A stretch of 64,000 nt of DNA from Formosa haliotis (GCF_001685485.1 NZ_BDEL01000001.1:4127501-4191500), one strand, 5' to 3'; shown: positions 55,360-64,000, numbered from the stretch's first letter. The notes: generated by a model from the sequence alone, not told the origin. Program-made: numbers and translations.

Positions 55360-56139
55360 TTAGGCATTTGGTTTAGGGGTATGAAAACATAGTTGAAGCA
55401 TGTTGAACAATTCAGGATGCTTTTTTTGCATGAGTTTCGGATTTTCAAAGAAATATTCTGAGGCGACTGCAAAAAACTCTGCTTGATTTGTGCCTCCATA
55501 ACTTCTAATATCCGATTTATGGTGGTGAATGGCTTCCATTTCCTTATGAATCATTTTTAACCACGGAATGGTGTAGGCATGTTTCATAATATATTCTGGA
55601 ACTCCGTCGGTATCGCCATCCATCTTATCAATTAAATGTACAAATTCATGTATGGCCGTATTACTTTTATCGTTAGAGTTGGCAAACCCATGATATAATG
55701 CTTTTTTAGAAAGAATCATTTGTTTTTCTAATCGACCAGTCCCAACCATCCCAGCTATAATACGGTTTTTGTTAGTTTTATCGAAATCAAAATCATCATT
55801 AAAATTATCCGGGTATAAAAGCACGCCACTTAAGGTATTGTAATGCCATTCTGGAAATCCGAAAACTGGAATTACGGCACTCGCTGCAATTAACATTCTG
55901 TCTAAATCTTGTAATTCTAGTTGAACACCTTCAATGGTAACTTCACTTAAAAATAGCATCATCCGCTTTTGAAATTCTTTCTGTTTTTCTGAAGACAATT
56001 CACGATAAAAATGAACATGCTCTAATAATTGATTGTGCCATTGTTTTGGAAAAGATTCAGATTTTTTCGGCTTTAATTTAGACAAGGCGAAAATGATAAA
56101 TCCAACTAAAATAATAAATGCGATAATAGTAAAAGTCAT
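55360..56139 (-). CDS. MtfA-family zinc-dependent peptidase
   Basis: This 259-residue protein has an N-terminal membrane helix (FTIIAFIILVGFIIFALSKL). The family-typical stretches follow: RELSSEKQKEFQKRMMLFLS, RMLIAASAVIPVFGFPEW, the zinc motif NTAIHEFVHLIDKMDGD (HExxH), and QAEFFAVASEYFFENPKLMQ. MtfA binds the Mlc repressor in E. coli and is a peptidase of the M90 family. The Flavobacterial relative is likely membrane-anchored, and its target is unknown. The esterase gene follows after 10 bases on the same strand. Confidence 0.9.
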   Translation of the reverse strand: MTFTIIAFIILVGFIIFALSKLKPKKSESFPKQWHNQLLEHVHFYRELSSEKQKEFQKRMMLFLSEVTIEGVQLELQDLDRMLIAASAVIPVFGFPEWHYNTLSGVLLYPDNFNDDFDFDKTNKNRIIAGMVGTGRLEKQMILSKKALYHGFANSNDKSNTAIHEFVHLIDKMDGDTDGVPEYIMKHAYTIPWLKMIHKEMEAIHHHKSDIRSYGGTNQAEFFAVASEYFFENPKLMQKKHPELFNMLQLCFHTPKPNA

Positions 56140-56297
56140 AAGTAAACGTCAGGTTTTTAAGATAGGACAAGATAGTATAAATTTCAAAACTTAGTATGCC
56201 AGGAAGGATGAAATAGAAAGTAGTTTTTTAAGGTTTTGTTAACATTTAACCCAAGGTGTTCTATGTAATTTTACAAGAAACTAAAAACAATTTATAT

Positions 56298-57146
56298 ATG
56301 AAACATCTTATGTCTGCAATTTTTGCATTTGTTGTCACCATCGGACTTCAAGCACAAGTTAAAACGCCTCAACCAAGCCCAAGTAGTAAATTAGAGCAAA
56401 CCGTGGGGTTAACTAATGTTACTTTAGAATATTCTAGACCAAGTATGCGCGGTCGTGAAGTTTTTGGAAACCTTGTACCTTATGGTAAAACATGGAGAAC
56501 AGGAGCAAATGCCAATACAAAAATCACTTTTTCTGATGCAGTCGTTATTGATGGCAAAACATTAAAAGCAGGAAGCTATGCTATTTATACAGTGCCAAAC
56601 AAAACGTCTTGGGATGTGATTTTTTATTCGAAATCTGATAATTCAGGATTACCTAAAGAATGGGATGACAGCCAAGTAGCTTTAAAAACCAAAGCGCAAG
56701 TTTACCCAATGCCTGTAGATATTGAAACATTTACCATGACATTTGATGACCTAACAAACGATTCTGCTGTAATAGGAATGTTATGGGGAAAAGTTTATGC
56801 AGGTGTAAAGTTTGAAGTGCCTACTGAAGCGATGGTAATGAAAAACATTGATGCTACAATGAAAGGCGCACCAACAGCGAACGATTATTATGCTTCTGCT
56901 GTGTATTACTTAGAGTCTGGAAAAGATATTAATAAAGCGAAAACTTGGATTGATAAGTCAATTTCAATGTCTGATAAACCTGCATTTTGGCAACTGCGTA
57001 AGCAATCTTTAATTCATGCTAAGGCTGGAGATAAAAAGGGAGCAATAGACGCTGCTAAAAAATCTTTAGAAGGTGCAAAAGCTGCAGGGAATGCAGATTA
57101 TGTAAAAATGAATACCGATTCTTTAAAAGAATGGGGAGCCCTTTAA
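56298..57146 (+). CDS. DUF2911 secreted protein
   Basis: The start at 56298 is chosen over the longer frame (56256) because it gives a normal signal peptide (KHLMSAIFAFVVTIGLQAQ). The mature part (about 265 residues) carries the DUF2911 domain: KLEQTVGLTNVTLEYSRPSM, GRE-VFGNLVPYGKTWRTGAN, LKAGSYAIYTVPNKTSWDVI and YPMPVDIETFTMTFDDLTND. A TPR-like C-terminal part follows (KDINKAKTWIDKSISM, KAGDKKGAIDAAKKSLEG). The family's function is unknown; it is common in Bacteroidota and usually predicted periplasmic or secreted. Followed by a G-U-rich terminator. Confidence 0.88.
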   Translation: MKHLMSAIFAFVVTIGLQAQVKTPQPSPSSKLEQTVGLTNVTLEYSRPSMRGREVFGNLVPYGKTWRTGANANTKITFSDAVVIDGKTLKAGSYAIYTVPNKTSWDVIFYSKSDNSGLPKEWDDSQVALKTKAQVYPMPVDIETFTMTFDDLTNDSAVIGMLWGKVYAGVKFEVPTEAMVMKNIDATMKGAPTANDYYASAVYYLESGKDINKAKTWIDKSISMSDKPAFWQLRKQSLIHAKAGDKKGAIDAAKKSLEGAKAAGNADYVKMNTDSLKEWGAL

Positions 57147-57168
57147 ATCGAACAAAGTGTTAATTATA

Positions 57169-57206
57169 AGCCGCTGTTAATGTGAATTGATGGCGGTTTT
57201 TTTGTT
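57169..57206 (+). terminator. Terminator after the DUF2911 gene
   Basis: CCGCTGTTAAT (57171-57181) pairs along its whole length with ATTGATGGCGG (57186-57196) if G-U pairs are allowed, with a GTGA loop and a T-run. It ends 9 bases before the converging oxidoreductase stop codon. Confidence 0.8.
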
Positions 57207-57214
57207 TTTTAATT

Positions 57215-58198
57215 TTAGTATTCTAATTGAATAAGCGCTCGTACCTTATCTAGAATATGAATAAGTTTTAAACTAAAATCGTAAGTCATAACATCACTTT
57301 CTGTTTTACCTTCTCGTAATAATTGATTAAAGTGAAGAATTTCAAAATTATACCCAATGGTGGCTCCTGTAAAATCTATAGTTTCTGAATTACCTTGTTG
57401 AGAAATCGTAATGCTTGTCGGGGTATGAAATTGAGTGTTTAAAGTAATCGTACCGTGTTCGCAAGTAAAAACACAAGTTGTTGGTGTGTCTTTTAGTAAC
57501 GTACTTTTTAAAATGGCTTCTGCTCCAGATTGATATTTAAAAACCATATCGCAGGATGAATCTGCTCCGTTTTCAAAAGTTGTACATTGTGCTTCTATAT
57601 GGTCTGGTTCTCCTAAAGTTGATAGTGTGGCAAAAATAGGGTAGATGCCTATATCTAATAAGCTACCGCCGCCAACTTTTTTGTCGAATAACCTAGACGC
57701 TTCATTAAAAGGTCTTGTAAACCCAAAATCGGCTTCAACTTTTAATAGTTTTCCGTAGGTTTCTTCTTTTAAGGCCTTTAAGGTAAACCGATAATGCGGT
57801 AAGAAATAGGTCCAAAGCGCCTCCATTAAAAGGACATTTTTGCTTTTAGCTACAATAATCATCTCTTTAACCTCTTCGGTATTCATAGCGAATGGTTTTT
57901 CGCATAAAACTGCTTTTCCATGATGTAAACAAAGTAAGGTATGGGCTTTATGAAAACTATGTGGTGTGGCAATATAAACGGCATCTACATTGGGGTCTTG
58001 AGCTAAAGCTTCATAATTATCATATACTTGAAGAGGATTATAGGTGTTACCAAAGGCTTTGGCGTTTTCTAAAGACCTAGAAGCCACGGCTTGTAATTGT
58101 GCGTCTTCGATGGTTAATAAATCTTTAGCAAATTTATTAGCAATTTTACCAAGACCAATAATACCCCATCTTATGGTTTTATGTGGTTGTGATGTCAT
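57215..58198 (-). CDS. Gfo/Idh/MocA family NAD(P)-dependent oxidoreductase
   Basis: This 327-residue enzyme has an N-terminal Rossmann domain (IRWGIIGLGKIANKFAKDLL) with VDAVYIATPHSFHKAHTLLC and the conserved GKAVLCEKPFAMNTEEV (catalytic/NADP-binding Lys-Pro). The C-terminal domain then has GGGSLLDIGIYPIFATLSTL, where D/I/Y match the usual EKP-GG-D-x3-H region (a tyrosine stands near the usual histidine). Such enzymes oxidise or reduce sugars and related alcohols. It overlaps the upstream symporter gene by 20 bases and is the last gene of a four-gene operon, so it probably acts on the substrate moved by the symporter. Confidence 0.9.
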   Translation of the reverse strand: MTSQPHKTIRWGIIGLGKIANKFAKDLLTIEDAQLQAVASRSLENAKAFGNTYNPLQVYDNYEALAQDPNVDAVYIATPHSFHKAHTLLCLHHGKAVLCEKPFAMNTEEVKEMIIVAKSKNVLLMEALWTYFLPHYRFTLKALKEETYGKLLKVEADFGFTRPFNEASRLFDKKVGGGSLLDIGIYPIFATLSTLGEPDHIEAQCTTFENGADSSCDMVFKYQSGAEAILKSTLLKDTPTTCVFTCEHGTITLNTQFHTPTSITISQQGNSETIDFTGATIGYNFEILHFNQLLREGKTESDVMTYDFSLKLIHILDKVRALIQLEY

Positions 58199-59885
58199 TT
58201 GATTGTGGTTTAAAAAGTTGGCCGAAAAATGAAAATATAAGCGCTAAGGTTATCACTAAAGTGCATCCAAAAAGGTTGAGCCATAAGTACGGCATCCAAT
58301 CTACAGACCAACCATAAATTACAATGGCTTGTGTAATTATGGCTGCAATAAACACAGGATTTGCTTTAACATGTTTAAAGAAAAAAGCGAGTAAGAAAAT
58401 CCCCAATACGTTACCATAAAAAATAGAACCAATAATATTTACAAGCTGAATTAAATTGTCGAATAAAGAGGCAAAACACGCAATGCAAATGGCTAATATT
58501 CCCCAGCCCAGTGTAAACCATTTTGTAGCTTTTACATAATGCATATCGTCGCGGTCTGGAGCTAAACTTCGTTTGTAAATGTCAATACTTGTGGTTGAAG
58601 CTAAAGCGTTTAATTCGCTAGCGGTGCTAGACATGGCCGCACTTAGTATAACAGCCAATAAAAGACCAATTAAGCCACGTGGCAAATTGTTTAGAATAAA
58701 ATGAATAAACACATAGTCTTTATCGTTGGTTTCAATTTTAGTTTGATGTTCATAAGCCGCTTTTTCTAGCACCAATTTTGCCTGATCTCTATTTGATTTT
58801 TCAGCAGAGTTTATTTCCGAAATTTCGCGCTTTAAATTATCTGTTGGTGTTGAAATATAAGTGTTTAATAATGCTTTTTTGTTTTCGAAAAGTTGATGTT
58901 GGTCGGTTTCTAAACTTTTAAATTCATCTGAATATGACGATGCTGCCACCACCTCCTGTGCGTGTGGATTAAAATGAATTGGCGATTCGTTAAACTGATA
59001 AAACACGAAGACCATAACCCCAACAAGTAGAATAAAAAACTGCATAGGAACTTTTAAAATCCCATTAAAAATTAATCCTAATTGCATTTCGCGTAGCGAT
59101 TTACCAGATAAATAACGTTGCACCTGACTTTGGTCTGTGCCAAAATAAGAAAGCATTAAAAAGGTTCCGCCTATTATTCCACTCCAGAAGGTGTATCTGT
59201 TTTCAAAATCGAAAGAGAAATCTAGGATGTTCATTTTGTTATTTACAGCGGCAATTTCTAAAGCATTACTAAAGTTTATATTTTCTGGGAGATAACTTAA
59301 AATTAAAAAGAAAGCAATAAACATTCCTGTGAAAATAACGGCCATCTGGTGTTTTTGAGTAACACTCACCGCTTTAGTACCTCCGGAAACCGTATAAATA
59401 ATAACCAGTACACCAATAATAATATTTAACTGATTTAACGACCAACCTAAAACTGCAGAGAGAATAATAGCAGGGGCATAAATGGTAATTCCGGCAGCTA
59501 AACCACGTTGCACTAAAAACAGTCCGGCTGTTAAACTTCTGGTTTTTAAGTCGAATCGATTTTCTAAAAACTCGTATGCGGTATATACTTTTAACCTATG
59601 ATATAAGGGGATAAACACCATACAAATAATAATCATGGCAATTGGCAAACCGAAATAAAATTGCACAAAGCCCATCCCATCGTTAAAGGCTTGTCCGGGA
59701 GTCGATAAAAATGTTATTGCACTCGCTTGAGTAGCCATTACCGATAACCCAATAGTCCACCATTGCGCCTGATTTCCACCACGAATATAGTCTTGAACGT
59801 TTTGGCTACCTCGGGTTTTCCAGGTTCCGTATGCAACGATCGTAAATAATGTGCCTATTAATATAATCCAGTCTAAAGTCTCCAT
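58179..59885 (-). CDS. Sodium:solute symporter (SSS family)
   Basis: This 568-residue protein has about 13 membrane helices. SSS signatures are SVMATQASAITFLSTPGQAF near the N-terminus (sodium-site region), FGLPIAMIIICMVFIPLYHR, and LLAVILSAAMSSTASELNALAS for the helix-8-type region (sodium-binding Ser/Thr). A soluble insertion of about 90 residues (about 310-400, rich in Lys/Glu/Gln) separates helices in the middle. Such insertions occur in Bacteroidota SSS proteins. Substrate unknown, possibly a sugar or sialic-acid-like compound. It begins one base after the microprotein stop and overlaps the oxidoreductase by 20 bases, so expression is tightly linked. Confidence 0.92.
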   Translation of the reverse strand: METLDWIILIGTLFTIVAYGTWKTRGSQNVQDYIRGGNQAQWWTIGLSVMATQASAITFLSTPGQAFNDGMGFVQFYFGLPIAMIIICMVFIPLYHRLKVYTAYEFLENRFDLKTRSLTAGLFLVQRGLAAGITIYAPAIILSAVLGWSLNQLNIIIGVLVIIYTVSGGTKAVSVTQKHQMAVIFTGMFIAFFLILSYLPENINFSNALEIAAVNNKMNILDFSFDFENRYTFWSGIIGGTFLMLSYFGTDQSQVQRYLSGKSLREMQLGLIFNGILKVPMQFFILLVGVMVFVFYQFNESPIHFNPHAQEVVAASSYSDEFKSLETDQHQLFENKKALLNTYISTPTDNLKREISEINSAEKSNRDQAKLVLEKAAYEHQTKIETNDKDYVFIHFILNNLPRGLIGLLLAVILSAAMSSTASELNALASTTSIDIYKRSLAPDRDDMHYVKATKWFTLGWGILAICIACFASLFDNLIQLVNIIGSIFYGNVLGIFLLAFFFKHVKANPVFIAAIITQAIVIYGWSVDWMPYLWLNLFGCTLVITLALIFSFFGQLFKPQSNDITTT

Positions 59886-59886
59886 A

Positions 59887-59997
59887 TTAAAAGGTTTTCA
59901 TAATTAAATAAAACAAAATAATGTAAACAGCATTGGCAATTAAAACCCAAGTGTATGAGCGTTTCCATCGTTGTTTTATGGGCTTTTCCTCCGGCAT
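59887..59997 (-). CDS. 36-residue single-helix membrane microprotein of the symporter operon
   Basis: This gene is only 37 codons long. The ATG at 59997 is one base after the PIG-L gene's stop and the stop at 59887 is one base before the symporter start. The product reads MPEEKPIKQRWKRSYTW, then a hydrophobic helix VLIANAVYIILFYLIM, then KTF. The positive N-terminus suggests it faces the cytoplasm. Its exact fit between the two genes in a gap-free operon is strong evidence that it is real and translated. It may be a small subunit or stability factor of the symporter. That role is inferred. Confidence 0.8.
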   Translation of the reverse strand: MPEEKPIKQRWKRSYTWVLIANAVYIILFYLIMKTF

Positions 59998-59998
59998 A

Positions 59999-62524
59999 TT
60001 AATCGTTTAATTTAGTGGTGTTATTAATATCTTTTTTTCCTATAGATAGCATGTTTGCAAATAGGCGATAAGCTCCAGAAACTCCAGCAGGAAACTCTCT
60101 AAAGAAACTTAATCCCGTATATATATAATGTCCTTTCCCGTATTTGGCAACTAATAAGCTTCCATCTTTTTCAGATTCATTCTTGTCGTGCATGCCTAAA
60201 ACAGGTGTAAACTCTTTTCCCCAAACATTCGGGAAATATAAACCGCGTTCTTGTGTCCAACCTTCAAAATCTTTTTGAGTGATTTTATTCGGAACATTTA
60301 ATAACTCGTTTGAAGGATCTAAAAAGGTGACTTTCGCATTTTCATCGGTAACACGATCTCTAGAAAGTTCTAATTTATAAGGTGCCAAGGTGTCTACTTT
60401 TAACCCGCGACTTGTGTTATACTGTACAATTAAATTTCCTCCTTGAGCAACAAAATCGAATAAAACATCTTGTTTGTATGCTAAATCTTCAACCGTGTTA
60501 TAGGCTCTTATACCTACAACAATGGCATCAAAATGACTTAAGTTGGAAGCCGTAATATCTTCAGGGTCTATAATAGCCACGTTGTAGCCAATTTGTCTTA
60601 AACTTTCTGGAACAACATCGCCAGCACCTTGAATATAGCCAATATTTTCTCCTTTTTTAATGATGTCTAATCGAACAAATTTACTTGGGCTAGGCATCAC
60701 TACGGTTTGAAATGGAATATGGTCGTAATCAATTTCGATTAAAGCTTTATTATAGGCCATGCCATTTACTGTAACGGTAGAAGTAATTTTAACTTCGCTT
60801 TCGTTTTTTGGTGGCGTTACTGTAAATAAAACAGTTTTTGTTTCTCCGCGATGCGCAATAGAAACCGGTATTGTTTTCGGAGAAATAGTCCAACCTTGGG
60901 GTGTGTTTAAGCTTACCGTACCTTCAACAAGATCGCGTCCTGCTTTTACAATTACGGCAACTTGTTTAGGAGTGCTGGTGTTAAAAATAAGAACAGGCTC
61001 GGAGAGTTGAGATGCAACTTCGGGAACAATTTCGAAAGGCTTATACACTTCACCTTTTACAGGGTCGTTGGTTTTATAAATAATGGCTTTTGTAAACGGA
61101 ATGGATACATTTTCTATAATTAGGTTGAATGTCATGTTTTGACTTCGTGGTGTTTCTGGTTTCCCGATTAGCGACTTGTCTTCAGCCTTATACATGCCTA
61201 AACTTCCTGGCTCTGTTAACCAATATGGCGTTGTTATATCTTGTTTAGCATTAACGGTATAATGCTCGTTAAAATTAAATTTAATATTATTTTTTAAAGT
61301 TATATTTTTTGCAATAGAAATTTGACTTGGATTAACAATACTCTGTAACGTTATTGGCGTAGCACTTCTGTTTATAACTTCAATATTTAAATCGACATTC
61401 TCGTTTGCAGTCGCCCAATTATGGGATGCAGCAGCCTCTAAATACAAACCTGCACAAGCGGCGATTACATTTTTTATGTCTTCGGATTTTATAGGTTTCC
61501 AATGATTCTCATCTAAGTTTTGAATGAGCGTATAAGCTTTAACCAATTTAGGGATACTAGCTGATGGATTTTTAAAATCGTATTCTTTCTCTATTTGTGT
61601 AAGTAAGTCACCAATGGCTTTTCCGCCTTTTACACGATTCCAACTAGTATCGATTCCTTCAAAAATATTTGAAGGGTCGTTAGGCATATCACCTTTAAGT
61701 AACTCTATATATTCAATTTCAGAACCACGAGTTCCTGTGTTTCCAAAACCTTGAGATTTATGCTGACTTCTGCTTAAAGAAGAGATTTCTGTGTTCGATA
61801 ATCCGCTTGACGGAAAATAAACTCCCGTATCTATAGATAGTAGGTTGGTTTTGTCGGCTGCCTCAAATTTTTCTTTAGAGCCATAAAACCACCAAGAGGC
61901 GTTGAAAAATAAGCGTTTTGGTTGCCAGGTTGAGGTTGTTTTTAATTGCTCTGGATATTTTGAAGCATCGTTAGTTAGGCTAAACGCTTCGACACTTAAC
62001 ATGGCAGAACTTGTATGATGGCCATGTGTTGTTCCCGGCGATCTGTGGTCGAATCGGTTTATAATAACATCGGGTTGAAATTTTCTTATGGCTAAAACCA
62101 CATCTTTTAAAACTTCGTCTTTATTCCAAATAGTTAAAGTTTCATCTGGGTGTTTAGAATATCCGAAATCGTTAGCTCGGGTAAAAAACTGTTCTCCGCC
62201 ATCAATGCGTCTTGCTGCCAATAATTCTTCGGTGCGAATAACTCCTAAAAGTTCTCTAATTTCCGGACCAATTAAATTTTGTCCGCCATCTCCACGAGTT
62301 AACGATAGGTAGGCGGTTCTAGCTTTTACGTTGTTTGCCATATACGAAATTAGCTTGGTGTTTTCGTCGTCTGGATGAGCTGCTAAATATAAAACGGAAC
62401 CTAAAAAGTTTAGTTTTTTTATAGATTCGTGAATCTCGGAAGCACTAGGTTTTTTAGGGCTTTGCGCAAGACAGGCAGGTAATACTAGTAAAATAATTAA
62501 AAGTGTAAGAACTTGTTTTTTCAT
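59999..62524 (-). CDS. PIG-L/LmbE-type deacetylase, large secreted form
   Basis: The start at 62524 is chosen over the longer frame because it begins a normal signal peptide (KKQVLTLLIILLVLPACLAQ) and a -7 box lies just upstream. The PIG-L domain (about residues 25-260) has VLYLAAHPDDENTKLISYM (zinc-site A-H-P-D-D), TRGDGGQNLIG and STTHGHHTSSA-type H-x2-H (here PGTTHGHHTSSAML). The rest (about 260-840) is a long beta-rich and mixed region ending with a ThuA/GATase-like segment (VVGIRAYNTVEDLAYKQDVL, VAQGGNLIVQYNTSRG). Proteins of this form remove N-acetyl groups from sugars. It is first in an operon with the microprotein, symporter and oxidoreductase, consistent with use of an acetylated amino compound. 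Confidence 0.87.
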   Translation of the reverse strand: MKKQVLTLLIILLVLPACLAQSPKKPSASEIHESIKKLNFLGSVLYLAAHPDDENTKLISYMANNVKARTAYLSLTRGDGGQNLIGPEIRELLGVIRTEELLAARRIDGGEQFFTRANDFGYSKHPDETLTIWNKDEVLKDVVLAIRKFQPDVIINRFDHRSPGTTHGHHTSSAMLSVEAFSLTNDASKYPEQLKTTSTWQPKRLFFNASWWFYGSKEKFEAADKTNLLSIDTGVYFPSSGLSNTEISSLSRSQHKSQGFGNTGTRGSEIEYIELLKGDMPNDPSNIFEGIDTSWNRVKGGKAIGDLLTQIEKEYDFKNPSASIPKLVKAYTLIQNLDENHWKPIKSEDIKNVIAACAGLYLEAAASHNWATANENVDLNIEVINRSATPITLQSIVNPSQISIAKNITLKNNIKFNFNEHYTVNAKQDITTPYWLTEPGSLGMYKAEDKSLIGKPETPRSQNMTFNLIIENVSIPFTKAIIYKTNDPVKGEVYKPFEIVPEVASQLSEPVLIFNTSTPKQVAVIVKAGRDLVEGTVSLNTPQGWTISPKTIPVSIAHRGETKTVLFTVTPPKNESEVKITSTVTVNGMAYNKALIEIDYDHIPFQTVVMPSPSKFVRLDIIKKGENIGYIQGAGDVVPESLRQIGYNVAIIDPEDITASNLSHFDAIVVGIRAYNTVEDLAYKQDVLFDFVAQGGNLIVQYNTSRGLKVDTLAPYKLELSRDRVTDENAKVTFLDPSNELLNVPNKITQKDFEGWTQERGLYFPNVWGKEFTPVLGMHDKNESEKDGSLLVAKYGKGHYIYTGLSFFREFPAGVSGAYRLFANMLSIGKKDINNTTKLND

Positions 62525-62864
62525 TACTATCAATTTGATTTTTGGCATGAGCTTCAAATATAAAAAGTAGGCTCGGCTTTTAGGGTGTTTTAAGGTTTCT
62601 TTAACTTTAGTATAATAGTATAGACGTTATCTAATCAAAATAATTTCAAAATAAAAAAAGAGAATAAAAACTTAAGCGTTTGTAACTATACCCCACAAGG
62701 AAATATGTTATTCATTTTTTACCCTAATGAAAAATCGAATAAAGCCTTCAGTTATACACAGAACAGGAAAAATGTACGAAGACCACCCTTTGTCAAATTT
62801 GATAGCTCTACATCTAGATTTTAGGAACTCGCTATAAAGTATTGCTTTTTATTTATAAGTTTCT
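62525..62864. other. Intergenic region with no gene found
   Basis: About 340 bases between the PIG-L and CorA genes. Apart from the -7 box for the PIG-L operon near its left end, it holds no recognisable reading frame, repeat or RNA. The sequence is AT-rich throughout. Confidence 0.6.
62555..62562 (-). promoter_or_regulatory. -7 box TATATTTG of the PIG-L/symporter operon
   Basis: On the minus strand the sequence reads TATATTTG, an exact TAnnTTTG match. The expected transcript start near 62548 fits the chosen start codon at 62524 and argues against the longer frame that begins at 62557 inside the box. Confidence 0.5.
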
Positions 62865-62894
62865 GAAAAAAGATCTCATTTTACAAGAGATCTT
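62865..62894 (-). terminator. Terminator overlapping the CorA stop
   Basis: AAGATCTC (62870-62877) pairs with GAGATCTT (62887-62894) around a 9-base loop. On the minus strand the stem is followed by a U-tract (plus-strand A-run at 62866-62871). The stem covers the first bases of the CorA stop codon. Confidence 0.8.
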
Positions 62895-63981
62895 ACAACC
62901 ACTTTTTACGTTTAAAATAGATAATCATAATAATAAACATAACGGCCATTACACCAAGTAGAATAGGATAACTATGTTTATAATGTAACTCTGGCATTTT
63001 GTCGAAATTCATTCCGTAAATACCTGCAATGAAGGTAAGCGGAATAAAAATAGTTGATATAATGGTTAGTACTTTCATGACTTCGTTCATTTTATTGCTG
63101 ATACTCGTCATGTACATATCCATAAGGCCCCATACCATTTCACGGTAAATTTCTGTGTTTTCATTAATTTGAACGGTATGGTCGTAAACATCTTGAAAGA
63201 AGGGGAGTGTTTTTTCGTTTATTAGGCTATGTTCACTTTTTTCTATGCGATTTATAATATCGCGTAGCGGAAAAATAGCACGTCGAATACGTAATATTTC
63301 ACGTTTTAAATCTTGAATTTGGGTGGTTACATGATCTTTAGCCAAACCGTTAAAAAGATCGTCTTCTAAATCTTCAATTTTTTCGCCTATAGCCTCGATA
63401 ACCACATAATAATGATCGACTACATTATCAATTAAAGCATACAAAAGATAGTCAGATCCTAGGGTTCTAATTCTTCCTTTACCTTGGCGAATGCGTTCTC
63501 TTAAATCATCAAAAACATCGCCTTCGGCTTCTTGAAACGAAAGCACATAATTATGTCCGAGAATAAAACTAATTTGTTCTGAGCTTAAACCATCATTAGC
63601 ATCATAATACAACATTTTCATGTTTACCGAAATATAATGTACAAATTCATCAAATTTAGGACGTTGCGAAATGTTTGCAATATCTTCTAGAATTAATGGA
63701 TGTATATTATAATGCGCTCCAATTTTTTCAATAGCATCAATATGGTTTAACCCGTTTATGTTAATCCAAGTAACTTCGTTTGTAGTTTCAGACTTATATT
63801 TAAAGGCTTCTTCTATGGTTTTTAGCTCCTTTTCATAAATATGTTCGGGGCTGTAATTAAAGCATTCAATATATAGCTTTTGAGATTCTTTTTCACCCGT
63901 ATAAACAATTGTTCCTGGAGATAATCCTGGTTTCTGTTTCGGTTTTTGCCTTGGTTTTTTTGTGCGTGTTTTTTTTGCCAT
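62893..63981 (-). CDS. corA: CorA-family magnesium/cobalt transporter
   Basis: This 362-residue inner-membrane channel has a large cytosolic N-terminal domain (about residues 1-300) with a Lys/Arg-rich start (KKTRTKKPRQKPKQKPG), TWININGLNHIDAIEKIG, HPLILEDIANISQRPKFDEF and long helices. Two C-terminal membrane helices follow (VLTIISTIFIPLTFIAGIYG and YPILLGVMAVMFIIMIIYF). The selectivity motif GMN is in IAGIYGMNFDKMPEL, and the C-terminus is the usual basic KRKKWL. Length and motifs are normal. The gene starts 19 bases from the right window edge, so its promoter is outside. Confidence 0.96.
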   Translation of the reverse strand: MAKKTRTKKPRQKPKQKPGLSPGTIVYTGEKESQKLYIECFNYSPEHIYEKELKTIEEAFKYKSETTNEVTWININGLNHIDAIEKIGAHYNIHPLILEDIANISQRPKFDEFVHYISVNMKMLYYDANDGLSSEQISFILGHNYVLSFQEAEGDVFDDLRERIRQGKGRIRTLGSDYLLYALIDNVVDHYYVVIEAIGEKIEDLEDDLFNGLAKDHVTTQIQDLKREILRIRRAIFPLRDIINRIEKSEHSLINEKTLPFFQDVYDHTVQINENTEIYREMVWGLMDMYMTSISNKMNEVMKVLTIISTIFIPLTFIAGIYGMNFDKMPELHYKHSYPILLGVMAVMFIIMIIYFKRKKWL

Positions 63982-64000
63982 ACTTAAGTGCTTTACGAAT

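Overview
The window looks like chromosome from a low-GC marine-type member of the Bacteroidota, most likely family Flavobacteriaceae. The evidence is a PorP/SprF-type partner of type IX secretion (T9SS), T9SS type A and type B C-terminal sorting domains, many Flavobacteria-style outer-membrane barrels, promoter -7 boxes of the TAnnTTTG form, and AT-rich intergenic DNA. No tRNA, rRNA, CRISPR array, prophage or plasmid backbone was seen. The only clear mobile element is one IS3-family copy.

Layout. (1) 1-9108, minus strand: a three-gene secretion/adhesion cassette made of a 2255-residue HYR-repeat protein with a type B sorting domain, a PorP/SprF barrel, and a TPR/PD40 lipoprotein-like OmpA-family protein cut by the window edge. 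(2) 9801-13359, plus strand: a polyphosphate cassette (SixA-like phosphatase, Ppk1, frameshifted Ppx/GppA), followed by a small outer-membrane barrel. (3) 14049-15335: an IS3-family element with a -1 frameshift site between orfA and orfB. (4) 15367-32407, minus strand: an exopolysaccharide locus. It has a Wzx-like flippase, a Wzy-like polymerase, four glycosyltransferases, an asparagine-synthase-like amidotransferase, a PglC-type initiating transferase, an ATP-grasp ligase, a PglE-like aminotransferase, a PglF/CapD-like dehydratase, a Wza-type export lipoprotein and a Wzc-type tyrosine kinase. (5) 32719-39216, divergent plus strand: a 2165-residue secreted PL1-like lyase with 426-bp tandem repeats and a T9SS type A sorting domain. 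(6) 39-57 kb: housekeeping and surface genes (porin, universal stress protein, PLP enzyme, SBF transporter, class I aldolase, EcsC, small secreted proteins, ABC-F ATPase, VanY-like peptidase, CbpM/CbpA, esterase, MtfA, DUF2911). (7) 57215-62524, minus strand: a compact operon of PIG-L deacetylase, a 36-residue membrane microprotein, a sodium:solute symporter and a Gfo/Idh/MocA oxidoreductase. CorA follows at the right edge.

How the genes fit together. The exopolysaccharide genes make a complete Wzx/Wzy pathway: activated diamino-sugar synthesis (dehydratase plus aminotransferase), initiation (PglC type), chain building (glycosyltransferases), flipping, polymerisation and export through Wza/Wzc. 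The neighbouring secreted lyase could trim or release the polymer, but its substrate cannot be read from sequence alone.

The most striking global feature is nine apparent single-base deletions, all in or next to short homopolymers, that break seven otherwise coherent genes. Six of them fall within 22.2-25.7 kb of the exopolysaccharide locus. They are most simply read as sequencing or assembly errors, but local gene decay remains possible, so the affected genes are annotated at full length as frameshifted. I did not find a clearly new defence or mobile system. The best candidates for further attention are the repeat-built giant secreted proteins, the ATP-grasp gene in the sugar-modification slot, the nested repeats upstream of the lyase, and the symporter-linked microprotein.
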